This document shows, in pieces, positions 8,163 through 16,822 of a DNA stretch of 64,000 nt. A program made the position numbers and the translations under genes. Below the pieces are notes generated by a model, which saw only the letters and a list, made by a program, of their open reading frames with translations, made no database searches and was not told the origin of the DNA. Every line of letters begins with the position of its first letter. Position 1 is the stretch's first letter. The stretch is from assembly GCA_010692645.1 (NCBI GenBank), contig JAAHGS010000019.1:95640-159639 (forward strand), given 5' to 3'. The stretch is from Symploca sp. SIO2E9. Its GTDB lineage: Bacteria; Cyanobacteriota; Cyanobacteriia; Cyanobacteriales; Coleofasciculaceae.

Positions 8163-9092
8163 TTATTGTTGACAATAGAGTTGCTTAAGCATTTGCCTGA
8201 GTCCCTGCCGCCAATGAGGGGGGTGGGTTCCTAAAACTACTGATATTTTTTTGCTAGAAAGTACTGAATAGGCAGGACGCTTTGCTGGTGTAGGATATTC
8301 AGTGGTTGTAATCGGCACAACACGCTTGACTTTTACTGGAAAACCCAACTGTTGGGCTTCTTCAAAGATAGCGATGGCGAAGTCATACCAACTGATTGCA
8401 CCACTATTAGTAAAATGGTAAGTACCTGTAGAGAAACTCAATTTAGCGTCTTGATCTAAGTTGATGTTGTCTCCCAGTTGAGCATTCGAGAAGTTTGCTG
8501 CAATCATAGCAATCGAGTGGGCAAGGTCGCCAGTCCAAGTAGGGCTACCAACCTGATCAACAACAACCCTTAGCTCTTCGCGTTCAGCTCCCAATCTCAG
8601 CATGGTTTTAACGAAGTTCCCCTTGCCGTAAGCGCCATAAACCCAGGCAGTCCTGAGAATAATATGGCGATCGCACTTTTGCCGTACCCCTTCTTCTCCT
8701 AGAAGCTTGGATTGACCGTAAGCATTGATTGGGTTTAGAGTATCTTCCTCAGTATAGGGGGTATTTTTACGACCATCAAATACGTAATCTGTGGAAATAT
8801 GAATCAGGTCTGCTTCTAGCCGCTGAGCTTCTTGAGCTATAATCGTGGGAGCTGTACCGTTGATCAAGTTGGCTAATTCAGTTTCGGTTTCAGCCTTGTC
8901 AACTGCCGTGTAAGCTGCTGCATTGATGATTAGGTCTGGTTTGACTTCTGAGATGACCTTGCGAATTTTGTCAGGCTGGGCTAAATCCAAGCTCTGGCGA
9001 TCAACACCAGTTACTTCTCCCAATGGGTCTAGAATCTCTTGCAATTGGTAACCCAATTGTCCAGCAATACCTGTAAGTAGGATTCGCTTCAC
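8163..9092 (-). CDS. rfbD: dTDP-4-dehydrorhamnose reductase (RfbD/RmlD)
   Basis: Final step of dTDP-L-rhamnose synthesis: NAD(P)H reduction of dTDP-4-keto-L-rhamnose. The 309-aa protein is an extended SDR. It has the nucleotide-binding TGIAGQLG (7-14), INAAAYTAVDKAE, HISTDYVFDG (98-107) and the catalytic YxxxK as Tyr125/Lys129 in AYGQSKLLGE. The start is GTG at 9092, which overlaps the rfbC stop by four bases (GTGA) and implies translational coupling. Its stop lies 2 bp before the rfbA ATG. Length and motifs are typical of the family. Confidence 0.93.
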   Translation of the reverse strand: MKRILLTGIAGQLGYQLQEILDPLGEVTGVDRQSLDLAQPDKIRKVISEVKPDLIINAAAYTAVDKAETETELANLINGTAPTIIAQEAQRLEADLIHISTDYVFDGRKNTPYTEEDTLNPINAYGQSKLLGEEGVRQKCDRHIILRTAWVYGAYGKGNFVKTMLRLGAEREELRVVVDQVGSPTWTGDLAHSIAMIAANFSNAQLGDNINLDQDAKLSFSTGTYHFTNSGAISWYDFAIAIFEEAQQLGFPVKVKRVVPITTTEYPTPAKRPAYSVLSSKKISVVLGTHPPHWRQGLRQMLKQLYCQQ

Positions 9093-9634
9093 TGGTAAAC
9101 CTCAGCTTGTTTTAAAGGTTGACCAGCTTGGTCTTTGGCAGATAATATAGGGTCTGTACCTAAAGGCCAGGCGATCGCTAAATCAGGGTCATCCCAGAGC
9201 AAGGTTCGTTCGTGTTGGGGGGCATAGAAATCCGTGGTTTTGTAGAGGACTTCAGCTGCTTCTGAGAGAACTAAAAAGCCGTGAGCAAATCCTGGTGGTA
9301 CCCAAACCTGTCGCTTATTCTCTGCACTGAGTAGGCAACTAACCCACTGACCAAAGGTGGGAGAATTCTTTCTTATGTCTACGGCAACATCAAAGACACT
9401 ACCGACAATTACCCGCAGCAACTTTCCTTGAGGCTGCTGAATCTGATAGTGTAAACCCCGCAGGACGTTTTGCTGTGAGCGGGAATGATTATCTTGGACA
9501 AAATCAGCTGTGATACCTGCCTTGTCATTAAAGGCTCTCTGATTATAGCTTTCGTAGAAAAAACCTCGGTCGTCTCCAAACACTCGAGGTTCAATAATCA
9601 AAACCTCAGGTATTTCTGTGGGGATAACGTTCAT
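9089..9634 (-). CDS. rfbC: dTDP-4-dehydrorhamnose 3,5-epimerase (RfbC/RmlC)
   Basis: Epimerises dTDP-4-keto-6-deoxy-D-glucose at C3 and C5, giving the substrate of RfbD. The 181-aa cupin has all family landmarks: DDRGFFYESYN near the start, QDNHSRSQQNVLRGLHYQ with the catalytic His, GKLLRV, VWVPPGFAHGFLVLSE, and YKTTDFYAP with the catalytic Tyr. The ATG at 9634 is the first gene of the rfbC-rfbD-rfbA set, so its promoter should lie in 9635-10097. The 4,6-dehydratase RfbB needed between RfbA and RfbC is not in this window. Confidence 0.93.
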   Translation of the reverse strand: MNVIPTEIPEVLIIEPRVFGDDRGFFYESYNQRAFNDKAGITADFVQDNHSRSQQNVLRGLHYQIQQPQGKLLRVIVGSVFDVAVDIRKNSPTFGQWVSCLLSAENKRQVWVPPGFAHGFLVLSEAAEVLYKTTDFYAPQHERTLLWDDPDLAIAWPLGTDPILSAKDQAGQPLKQAEVYQ

Positions 9635-10097
9635 TAAAATTGCTCTTTTACTTACTAATTACATCTAAAAATCATCTAACCATAATTAGCAATCAATTGA
9701 TTGCCCCTAATGTTTTAACATTTAGTCAATTGGGATGGCAAATGCTTACAAAAACTTTAAAATGAATGGCATAAATGTAAAGATATGGGTAAAGCCTAGT
9801 TTATTTGGGAAAAGGTTATATTTACACAAAGTTCCTGAAAACTTGACTAGATCTGGTTTCTAGACTCTGCCTATAAAAACCTGAAGGGAGGCTCAGTTAA
9901 ACATTCCTGAGAGAATATTTAATTAGAGCAGTGGCAGAAGTCTTATCAGGCATTATAGCCGTCGCCACTATGATTAGGACACTTCCTTGTTCCCTACTCC
10001 CTGCTCCCTGCTCCCTGCTCCCTGCTCCCTTTGAATCAGAATATAATGTCCTAACTGATATGTCCGTTGCTATACACAGAGCCTAGAAGTTAAAATC
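9635..10097. other. Gene-free stretch upstream of rfbC, with heptamer repeats
   Basis: A 463-bp A/T-rich spacer between the acetyltransferase gene and rfbC. It should contain the rfb promoter, but I see no convincing -35/-10 pair. The only clear structure is the tandem heptamer tract at 9991-10030. Confidence 0.5.
9991..10030. repeat. Tandem heptamer repeat (STRR-type), tccctgc x ~5.7
   Basis: The unit tccctgc is repeated head to tail from 9991 to 10030; the first copy is tccctac, followed by four exact copies and a partial one. Short tandemly repeated heptamers are a known feature of filamentous cyanobacterial genomes. The tract lies 67 bp past the 3' end of the acetyltransferase gene. Confidence 0.9.
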
Positions 10098-10682
10098 TTA
10101 CTCAAGCTTTTTCGCAGATTTGCCGGAAGTAATGATTTTTGCTGGTATTCCAACTGCAGTTGCTCCAGCTGGGATATCACAAAGAACAACAGCGTTGGCA
10201 CCAATACTGACGTCATCTCCAATGGAGACATTACCAAAAATTTTTGCTCCAGCACCGACATTAACGCGAGCCCCCAATTTGGGCGCATCAAAGGGGCGAT
10301 CTAAGTAACGATTACCTAGGGTCACACCCTGCCGGATAATACTATCGTCGCCAATAGTACAATTTCCATGAATAACTATTGCTCCTTGATGTTCGATAAT
10401 TACGCGGCGACCAAGTTCAACAGTATAAGGTAGTTCGATGCCATAGTTGTTGCGAATCTTACGATATAGTGCCCGGTAGAGAATACTGAAGGGAGCCCGA
10501 AGTAATTTAGGTTCAATCTTCATTCTCCAGACACCAAAGCGTTGAACAGCTACGGCTCTAAATCCAGGCTTGGTCCAATCGCGTCCATGGGCAATCCAGT
10601 CTTCTTTGATCTGTTGCCATACTCCCAAAGCATTAGTTTCTGCTTCGTTAAGACTTGATATCAGTTCTGGCTGGGTAACCAT
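10098..10682 (-). CDS. Serine acetyltransferase-like LbetaH acyltransferase
   Basis: A 194-aa protein with an alpha-helical N-terminus (~1-85) and a C-terminal left-handed beta-helix. The C-terminal half follows the CysE layout: IIEHQGAIVIHG (His98 and His105), GDDSIIRQGVTLGN, GAGAKIFGNVSIGDD, GANAVVLCDIPAGATAVGIPAKII. In CysE-type enzymes the His in the EH/DH motif is catalytic and acetyl-CoA binds between coils. It is shorter than CysE (~250 aa). In polysaccharide loci such proteins often acetylate the sugar chain, but a serine acetyltransferase role cannot be excluded. It lies between the rfb genes and a GT2 gene on the same strand, 64 bp after the GT2 stop. Confidence 0.8.
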   Translation of the reverse strand: MVTQPELISSLNEAETNALGVWQQIKEDWIAHGRDWTKPGFRAVAVQRFGVWRMKIEPKLLRAPFSILYRALYRKIRNNYGIELPYTVELGRRVIIEHQGAIVIHGNCTIGDDSIIRQGVTLGNRYLDRPFDAPKLGARVNVGAGAKIFGNVSIGDDVSIGANAVVLCDIPAGATAVGIPAKIITSGKSAKKLE

Positions 10683-10746
10683 AATCTGTCTTTACTGCTA
10701 AGCGTATTTTCTCTAAGTAAATTTATTATTTTTGTTAACTTCAACT

Positions 10747-11805
10747 CTATCGCGGATAATTGGACGGGGCTAGAGCAAATCCTTTAAAGAATACACTATT
10801 GCCCAGGAAATCAAAAAGGAATCTTGAGGGGAAAGAAGATTGTTGTCCTCTAACTAACCAACGTAATCTGGTGAAGGTAAAAGGAAAGGCAAAAGCTGCA
10901 TCAGCCAGAGCTGCATACAGCCAACCGTGATTCTTGATAAAGTAGCGTCGCCTAGAATCAAACCAATACTGTGGGCGGCGCTTGCGTTTAGCTTTCGGGT
11001 CAGTTACTCCTGAGCTTTGCCCAACTAAGTGTATAACCCTACTTTCTGGTACATACCAGCAACTCCAACCAGCTTTGTTAGCCTGCAAGCAAAAGTCTGC
11101 TTCCTCATAGTACATAAAATATCCCTCATCCATTAAACCAATTTGTTCAAACACTTCGCGGCGCACGATCATACTTGCCCCAGCTACCCAATCAATTGGA
11201 CTGGTTTCTTTAGGGAGATTAGGCGGAATAACAGCCCACTTTTCCTTAAATTTCCTACCTATGCGAAGACGCAAGCCAGAATTAAATTCACTGAGTATCG
11301 AATGAAAGCGAAAGGAAGAACATTGAAGGGAGCCGTCAGGATCTTCTAGACGGCTGCCAGCAATCCCCACTTTCGGATGTTCATTCATAAAGTTTACAAG
11401 TACCTTTAAGGCACCAGTGCGAACAATGGTATCTGGGTTGAGCAAGAGAACGTAAGGGGGAGGATTACTGGAGTTTAGCGCTGGGCGTATGGCAGCGTTG
11501 TTGCCGAAGGCAAAGCCGCCATTACGTTCGAGTGGCATCAGCGATGCCCAGTTGCCCCAGCCCTCAGTTTCAATGGCAGCTTGGATTTGTTCAACTGAGT
11601 TATCACCGGAAGCGTTGTCGGTAATGACAACACGGGTCCCCGGTAGTGATTGGATTTCACTTACTAGGGAGTGCAGGCAGTCGATTGTTAACTCAGGGGT
11701 TCGGTAGTTAACAATCACTACCAGTAATGGAGGTTGGTTGTTTAGCTCAATTGTATTAGACATAATAGTAGTATTTGTTTTTGTATTTTCCAGCCGAGCT
11801 GGCAT
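10747..11805 (-). CDS. GT2-family glycosyltransferase, rhamnosyltransferase-like
   Basis: A GT-A fold enzyme of family GT2. VVIVNYRTPELT starts the nucleotide-binding domain and LLLNPDTIV carries the metal-binding Asp-containing motif. GASMIVRREVFEQIGLMDEG and FMYYEEADFCLQANKAGW form the acceptor-site and base region (ED motif), as in WbbL-like rhamnosyltransferases. Given dTDP-rhamnose genes in the same locus, rhamnose transfer is a reasonable inference. The ATG at 11805 gives 352 aa; the ATG at 11763 (codon 15), just before the conserved core, is an equally plausible start and neither has a clear ribosome site. A C-terminal hydrophobic/amphipathic stretch may anchor it to the membrane. Confidence 0.85.
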   Translation of the reverse strand: MPARLENTKTNTTIMSNTIELNNQPPLLVVIVNYRTPELTIDCLHSLVSEIQSLPGTRVVITDNASGDNSVEQIQAAIETEGWGNWASLMPLERNGGFAFGNNAAIRPALNSSNPPPYVLLLNPDTIVRTGALKVLVNFMNEHPKVGIAGSRLEDPDGSLQCSSFRFHSILSEFNSGLRLRIGRKFKEKWAVIPPNLPKETSPIDWVAGASMIVRREVFEQIGLMDEGYFMYYEEADFCLQANKAGWSCWYVPESRVIHLVGQSSGVTDPKAKRKRRPQYWFDSRRRYFIKNHGWLYAALADAAFAFPFTFTRLRWLVRGQQSSFPSRFLFDFLGNSVFFKGFALAPSNYPR

Positions 11806-11924
11806 GGAATCAAGTATTAGTTGAGATGTTATCTTTGAAACGGTATCTATACAAAGAAAAGAAAGAACTCTAAAGTTACTAACACATAGTCTTTATTTAT
11901 GTCCGACTAAAGAACACTTCTAAA

Positions 11925-12851
11925 TCAGCAATCATAACCAAAATCAGCTAGGTTCATATCAATCAATTTGCTTGTTATTTGATTACTTTCGCTAAAGGAT
12001 TCTCCGATATAATCTGCAATTACTTGACGCCAGTTAGTTTCAATGTTTTGATGAAAATCTGCTGGAGTAATTAATTCAACAACTTTTGATAATTTATCTA
12101 TCAAATAATAAGTAAAAGGCATTTTTGAACCACTAAAATCAGGTGTTACTATAAAACGATTAAGTTGTTGCAAACAAGCAACTGTACCTGCCTTAAGGCT
12201 AGTATATTCTGCCGTCTTACAAGGATTAAATGTACCCTTTGAACCAGCAAAAATCTTTATTTTTTCCCAAAAATACTGTGGTTTTTTCTTTAACAATTCA
12301 AATGGTAAGACTAGTACGTTGTGTGAACCAAAAATATTTTGGTAGTATGTAATCAATAAATCGTATTCAAAATAATCTAATCTACAGATTGGTTTAAATC
12401 CTGGTCTCTCTACGTCTACACCGATAAATCTCTGTATTGTTTTGCTTTGTCCTGATCTAATGTACTGTTTATACGATGAGAGTATTATCGATTTCTGTTC
12501 GCGTATTATGATGAGAACCCGAGCCTCTGGAAAAACAGCATAAATCCTGTCGGCAACCTCTTTGCCCCAATATTTAGCCTGCATCTGATTGCCACTCAAC
12601 GACTCGTGAGAGATAACGGGAACTAGGTCTCGCCTAGCAGCCTCCTGCAAGCCTGGTTCAAATCTTTTGCGTGTTAATTGAGCAGAAAAACGGAATGAAT
12701 TCACAAGTGCAAGCATATTTAAACCCTCTGATGAGAGGGCTCCCCACGGACTTATGAAGCCTGTTTTTTCATCATTAAAAAGTGTATTCTGTAGCCACGT
12801 CGAAGCAGCTTTAGGATAGCCTATATGAATGAGTAGCTTCTGGTTGGACAT
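11925..12851 (-). CDS. Sulfotransferase-family protein
   Basis: A 308-aa protein with a PAPS-dependent sulfotransferase fold. LLIHIGYPKAASTWLQN near the N-terminus matches the 5'-phosphosulfate-binding loop, and RVLIIIREQKSIILSSYKQY matches the 3'-phosphate-binding segment with its Arg and Ser. LVLPFELLKKKPQYFWEKI is the later conserved helix. The family moves sulfate from PAPS to hydroxyl or amino groups of sugars or lipids. It is one of three sulfotransferase-like genes in the locus but is divergent from the pair at 16.8-18.7 kb. It follows the GT4 gene by 88 bp. Sulfation of the polysaccharide is inferred. Confidence 0.82.
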   Translation of the reverse strand: MSNQKLLIHIGYPKAASTWLQNTLFNDEKTGFISPWGALSSEGLNMLALVNSFRFSAQLTRKRFEPGLQEAARRDLVPVISHESLSGNQMQAKYWGKEVADRIYAVFPEARVLIIIREQKSIILSSYKQYIRSGQSKTIQRFIGVDVERPGFKPICRLDYFEYDLLITYYQNIFGSHNVLVLPFELLKKKPQYFWEKIKIFAGSKGTFNPCKTAEYTSLKAGTVACLQQLNRFIVTPDFSGSKMPFTYYLIDKLSKVVELITPADFHQNIETNWRQVIADYIGESFSESNQITSKLIDMNLADFGYDC

Positions 12852-12939
12852 CGTTACTTTGTTAAAGAATAGTTATTTTTATTGAAGAACTGTTGGCATT
12901 TAATGACAATTAGATATAAGTTATTAATTTTATTTCACC

Positions 12940-14139
12940 CTAAATTGCGACGAGGATAGATTTCAATCTAGACTCCCAACTTTGTGAATTGTCATAAAAT
13001 TGCTCTTGTAACCCTAGACAGGCCCGTCGCTTTTGTTCATAGAATTCGTAATCATCGCACAACTTGAGTAGAGAATTAGCATAACCCTGGGTATCATTTG
13101 GTGGAACTTCCACAACCGCATCTCGAACATAAGACAAAGCTGGACAGACGGCTGAGGTAACTACAGGACGACCAGACAACACTCCCTCGACGACAACTTT
13201 GTTGAACCCCTCTATAAAGTCTGTTCTTGTTGGCACGATGAGAGTGTGTGCCCGGTTAAACATTTCACGCATTTGCGGTTTAGTGCAGTAACCGTGACAA
13301 ACAAAGGAGGAATCTATCTTAGCCTCCTTGACAGCTAGATTTAAAGACTCAAGGGCTGACCCTTTCCCGCAAATATCAAATACTATATCGTTTCTGCCCT
13401 TAGCCGCGAAACTTTTGGCAATTTCTAGAAGCTCGAAAACTCCCTTATTTGGCTCGATACGACCTGCAAATAACACGCGAAAAGGCGAGCGTTCTTGGTT
13501 TGGTTCACTTACTCCTGCAAACTCGGAGCGACGATAATTGGGTAAAAATTGCACTATTGGTCGATGCTGACCATTGGTAATTTCTACTAACTGTTCAGAA
13601 ATATCATCAGATAAAGCCAATATAGCAGTACAGTGACTAGTAAACAGATAACGGCTAAGTCTTAAGACGAATCTCTGTAGCTTGCTTTTTAGTGTTTGCT
13701 CTTGCCGAAGGTACTTACACCAAAGGACGCAGTGTAGTGACGGTATCACTTGCACTCCCAGCCAAGGTAATAGCGACAAGATAAACCAATATGTTGTACC
13801 ATTAGCCACTACTGCGACGTTGGCTCTAAAGCGGAGTGCTGAGACAATTAGCTGCAATCCGTACCATAAATAACCCCAGTGATATAGAATACCTGATGCC
13901 TGACGTAACGAAAACGGACGGTTCTCAATTGTAAATCGACCTTCATGCAATAAATTACTCTCCCCATATGAAGAAATTACATAAGCCTGTGCATCTAAGG
14001 CGCGACAAACGTCGTAGAATTGACCAGAATAGGTTACCGAAACCTGTGAGGGATCATCCTGACCCTTAACCCAATATTGATAGGTTCCAAACACATTGCC
14101 AGGACCAGCTGCGTATAAAATTCTAAGTTTTTTAGGCAT
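12940..14139 (-). CDS. GT4-family glycosyltransferase
   Basis: A 399-aa GT-B enzyme. The N-terminus KLRILYAAGPGNVFGTYQYW holds the acceptor-domain glycine loop. The C-terminal domain has RVLFAGRIEPNKGVFELLEI, DICGKGSALESL and VPTRTDFIEGFNKVVVEG, the donor-site acidic pair of GT4, followed by GRPVVTSAVCPALS. No N-terminal signal peptide is apparent, so a cytoplasmic or membrane-peripheral location is likely. It lies between the Wzy-like polymerase gene (207 bp upstream) and a sulfotransferase gene. Sugar specificity is unknown. Confidence 0.85.
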   Translation of the reverse strand: MPKKLRILYAAGPGNVFGTYQYWVKGQDDPSQVSVTYSGQFYDVCRALDAQAYVISSYGESNLLHEGRFTIENRPFSLRQASGILYHWGYLWYGLQLIVSALRFRANVAVVANGTTYWFILSLLPWLGVQVIPSLHCVLWCKYLRQEQTLKSKLQRFVLRLSRYLFTSHCTAILALSDDISEQLVEITNGQHRPIVQFLPNYRRSEFAGVSEPNQERSPFRVLFAGRIEPNKGVFELLEIAKSFAAKGRNDIVFDICGKGSALESLNLAVKEAKIDSSFVCHGYCTKPQMREMFNRAHTLIVPTRTDFIEGFNKVVVEGVLSGRPVVTSAVCPALSYVRDAVVEVPPNDTQGYANSLLKLCDDYEFYEQKRRACLGLQEQFYDNSQSWESRLKSILVAI

Positions 14140-14346
14140 TACTTTCAGCTACTCATTATTTAACAAATTATGTCCAGGATAAAATTACGAGATAGACTTA
14201 TTAATAAATAAGTAAGTTTCGCCAAATTACTACTAAAACCTAGATGATCATTCTTTTAATAAATACTCTATTACATATTAAATAGACACCTTTAATAATT
14301 TTTAGGTAAGGCTCTATAGCAAATCTGGATAAACTTGACCTAATGT

Positions 14347-15753
14347 TCAATTAAGTTGATGTCGTCTCTGTGGAGCTAGCTTGAGCAATAACTTGCGATC
14401 GCCTTTTAACTTCTTCTTTTCTGGCTCTTTGAGTACAAGCCCAGCTATTCCTCCACTAGCAAGTGTAAATACTGGGTTAGGCTGGTCGTTTAAAGTACAG
14501 TCAACCATATACAAAGTTATGACCACTGCCAGCATTGCTGCAGGTGCTACTTTTGGTTTAAACCAGGAACTAGCTGGATAACGCAACCAAAAAAAGCTGA
14601 GGGCAGGTAGTAATGACGAGCCAAATATAGCAATCAGACCAACTGCGCCATTGATACCAAACGAGATAATCCACAGGCTATCTGTAATGGAAATATCTAC
14701 TAAATCACCGTTCCAATTCTCTACGTATATACGATTTCTCCCCCACCCCCCCCAGCCAAACATCATTCTCTGCCGTGCCTTCTCTGAGAGCAGTTCTTCG
14801 TTGTACATTCTAAACCCTACGGAATTGGCTCTAGCTTGTTCTACTACCGTTGCTAAACTGGAAACAACCTGAGCGATTCGTTCGCTACTAAAGACTCCAG
14901 TTGCTCCCATGTATAAGTAGGATGAAATACTTACAATTATTAGCAGCATTAAAAAGGAAGTGCGAAACCACTTGGCAGTAAACATAATAGTGGTTCCTAA
15001 TAGTAATAGAATAATTGCGCCAGTGGATTTAACTAACACAACTGTTACCAACAAAACTGCCACCAGCCACCTGATGGAAATGCCCCAAACTTGCTTAATT
15101 ACCCCAGCTTGCCACAGCCAGATCCCAATTAGCGTTGCAGTTGCCATCCACATGCCAACACTAAGACCATGTTGCATAAATATAACTGGTCTATATCCAT
15201 CGTAACGAATTGTTTGAGCAAATTTTCTTGCATCAAGGTAGCCGTAAACCCATCGATGTATCTGCGGACTCATCCGAACTTCAATCCAGCACAAAGGAGC
15301 ATAGAGCAGTCCGCTAATGAACATGGAAATCGCCAACTGACGCATTCCAGCTAGATTATTGAGGTAAATCCGACCTAAAAAATAGGGTATTCCATAAGCT
15401 ACAGTTTGAGCAAGAGTTTGTGAAAACCCATCGTAAGTACCCAAGCCATTAGTAATTGAGGAAGCAAAGGGACAGATACACCAAATCAGCATTGGCAGAT
15501 CAAGCCAGCCGAGTTTAAATGAAGTGAAGCGCTGAACATCGAAAATAAAAGTAGCCAACAAAATGCTGTAGCAAGTCGCTGACATTCTTTCGTAGTCAGG
15601 AATGCCAGGAAAAGAAAATCCTGCTTTTTGTGGTAGGAATAGCCATGCGAAGATAAAGCTGATAACCACTGCTCTTTGAGCCGGAAAATTTCTAAACAAG
15701 TAGAGAACGACTGGTAACCAGACGATCATGACAAGTTGTGCTTGAGGGCTCAT
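14347..15753 (-). CDS. O-antigen ligase/polymerase-like membrane protein (Wzy-like)
   Basis: A ~468-aa polytopic membrane protein with roughly ten or more hydrophobic segments. Examples are LVMIVWLPVVLYLF, VVISFIFAWLFL, LPMLIWCICPFA, WLVAVLLVTVVL, AIILLLLGTTIMF and SFLMLLIIVSISS. A large hydrophilic loop around residues 310-365 contains YNEELLSEKARQRMMFGWGGWGRNRI, which resembles the periplasmic loop of the O-antigen ligase/polymerase (Wzy_C-type) family. Such proteins join lipid-linked repeat units in the periplasm. The ATG at 15753 is preferred over a TTG nine codons upstream. Position next to Wzx, sulfotransferase and glycosyltransferase genes supports the role. Sequence alone does not separate polymerase from ligase. 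Confidence 0.78.
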   Translation of the reverse strand: MSPQAQLVMIVWLPVVLYLFRNFPAQRAVVISFIFAWLFLPQKAGFSFPGIPDYERMSATCYSILLATFIFDVQRFTSFKLGWLDLPMLIWCICPFASSITNGLGTYDGFSQTLAQTVAYGIPYFLGRIYLNNLAGMRQLAISMFISGLLYAPLCWIEVRMSPQIHRWVYGYLDARKFAQTIRYDGYRPVIFMQHGLSVGMWMATATLIGIWLWQAGVIKQVWGISIRWLVAVLLVTVVLVKSTGAIILLLLGTTIMFTAKWFRTSFLMLLIIVSISSYLYMGATGVFSSERIAQVVSSLATVVEQARANSVGFRMYNEELLSEKARQRMMFGWGGWGRNRIYVENWNGDLVDISITDSLWIISFGINGAVGLIAIFGSSLLPALSFFWLRYPASSWFKPKVAPAAMLAVVITLYMVDCTLNDQPNPVFTLASGGIAGLVLKEPEKKKLKGDRKLLLKLAPQRRHQLN

Positions 15754-15815
15754 AAGCTTGTTAGTGTGTTTTGTTATCAACCTGTAAGATATTGGCAGTT
15801 TCCCGATGTTTCTTA

Positions 15816-16697
15816 CTATTTATTAGATAACAACTTATTACCCAGGAAATTCTTAGCATCAATAAAAATAGGAGGAATTAATTTATTGGAGATAGTTTTG
15901 AGTATCATACCTGAAGATGGTTTTTGTGCTAATTTTTCCTCTGGTTTGGCACGAAATAGAGTGGAATGACCATCAGAAACCTCTTCAGATGGTCGTCCAT
16001 TACTGTAGTAGTAAAGTGCTAAGGACTTCCTTGTCCGACCTTCTGGACAAGTTAAAGGCTCCGGATGCCCGTGATAGGAAAAGTCTGTAGTACTGAAGAT
16101 TACACATCGATTAAAGATTGGGAGAATTTTTTTATAACACTTAGTCATATCTTTATCCCACATTTCAAAATGACCACCATATTCTTCTTGCCAATCTTTA
16201 TTGAGATATAGGAGAAGATTTAATCGGCGATCAAGGCGCAGTTTTTTATGGCGATTAAAATCTGCATGTATTTTCAGATATCCACCTCTTTCTATCTGAT
16301 GTAAACCACCACCTGTAAAGTGAGGATCAGGTATAATTCCATCGATACCGGTCAATTGCTCTAAAAATTCAATAAAAGTTGAAGAGTTCAGTTGATATAA
16401 AAGAAGGCGTATTGCTTCTCCCATCTGTAATTCAGATTTAGATGCCAATTTTTTCTCTTGAGCAGCATTAAACTTTTGCCAATCAATAGATCCTGGCTTT
16501 GGGAACTCTTCGAGGATTTTATCTAGTACAGGTTCTGGTAAAAAATTATCGATGATGATGTGTGGAAACGGCATTGCCTGAGAATAGATTTCCTTATTTT
16601 TATCAGCCAAATCATTTAAGTAATCTGGATTAATACAAAACATCAAGGTTGAATCCATATAATTATCATCCATTTTTCTTGATAAGGTTGCATTCAT
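15816..16697 (-). CDS. 2OG-Fe(II) oxygenase (prolyl 4-hydroxylase-like)
   Basis: A 293-aa protein with a P4Hc-type jelly-roll domain. PFPHIIIDNFLPEPVLDKIL opens the domain. LKIHADFNRHKK contains the HxD iron ligands, RLNLLLYLNKDWQEEYGGHFEMW is the conserved core, and FSYHGHPEPL with RKSLALYYYSNGR provides the distal His and the 2-oxoglutarate-binding basic residue. All three iron ligands are present, so it should be active. An AGGAG site lies ~10 bases before the ATG at 16697. Family members hydroxylate protein side chains or small molecules. Here, between Wzy-like and sulfotransferase genes, an action on the polysaccharide or an associated molecule is inferred. C-terminal ~60 residues are unassigned. 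Confidence 0.82.
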   Translation of the reverse strand: MNATLSRKMDDNYMDSTLMFCINPDYLNDLADKNKEIYSQAMPFPHIIIDNFLPEPVLDKILEEFPKPGSIDWQKFNAAQEKKLASKSELQMGEAIRLLLYQLNSSTFIEFLEQLTGIDGIIPDPHFTGGGLHQIERGGYLKIHADFNRHKKLRLDRRLNLLLYLNKDWQEEYGGHFEMWDKDMTKCYKKILPIFNRCVIFSTTDFSYHGHPEPLTCPEGRTRKSLALYYYSNGRPSEEVSDGHSTLFRAKPEEKLAQKPSSGMILKTISNKLIPPIFIDAKNFLGNKLLSNK

Positions 16698-16822
16698 TAT
16701 CTTATTTCTCCTAAAGTTTTTTTTACCAATTTAATAAATTTAAGGCTAGAGTAATATTCTATGCAAAATCTTTGCTTTTGATTGCAATCCTAATATTATT
16801 TGCCTCAACAAAAAAAGTATTT

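Noticed and set aside
9991..10030. Heptamer tract considered as a CRISPR array or terminator
   Set aside because: Units are contiguous with no unique spacers and have no stem complementarity; it is a simple tandem repeat.
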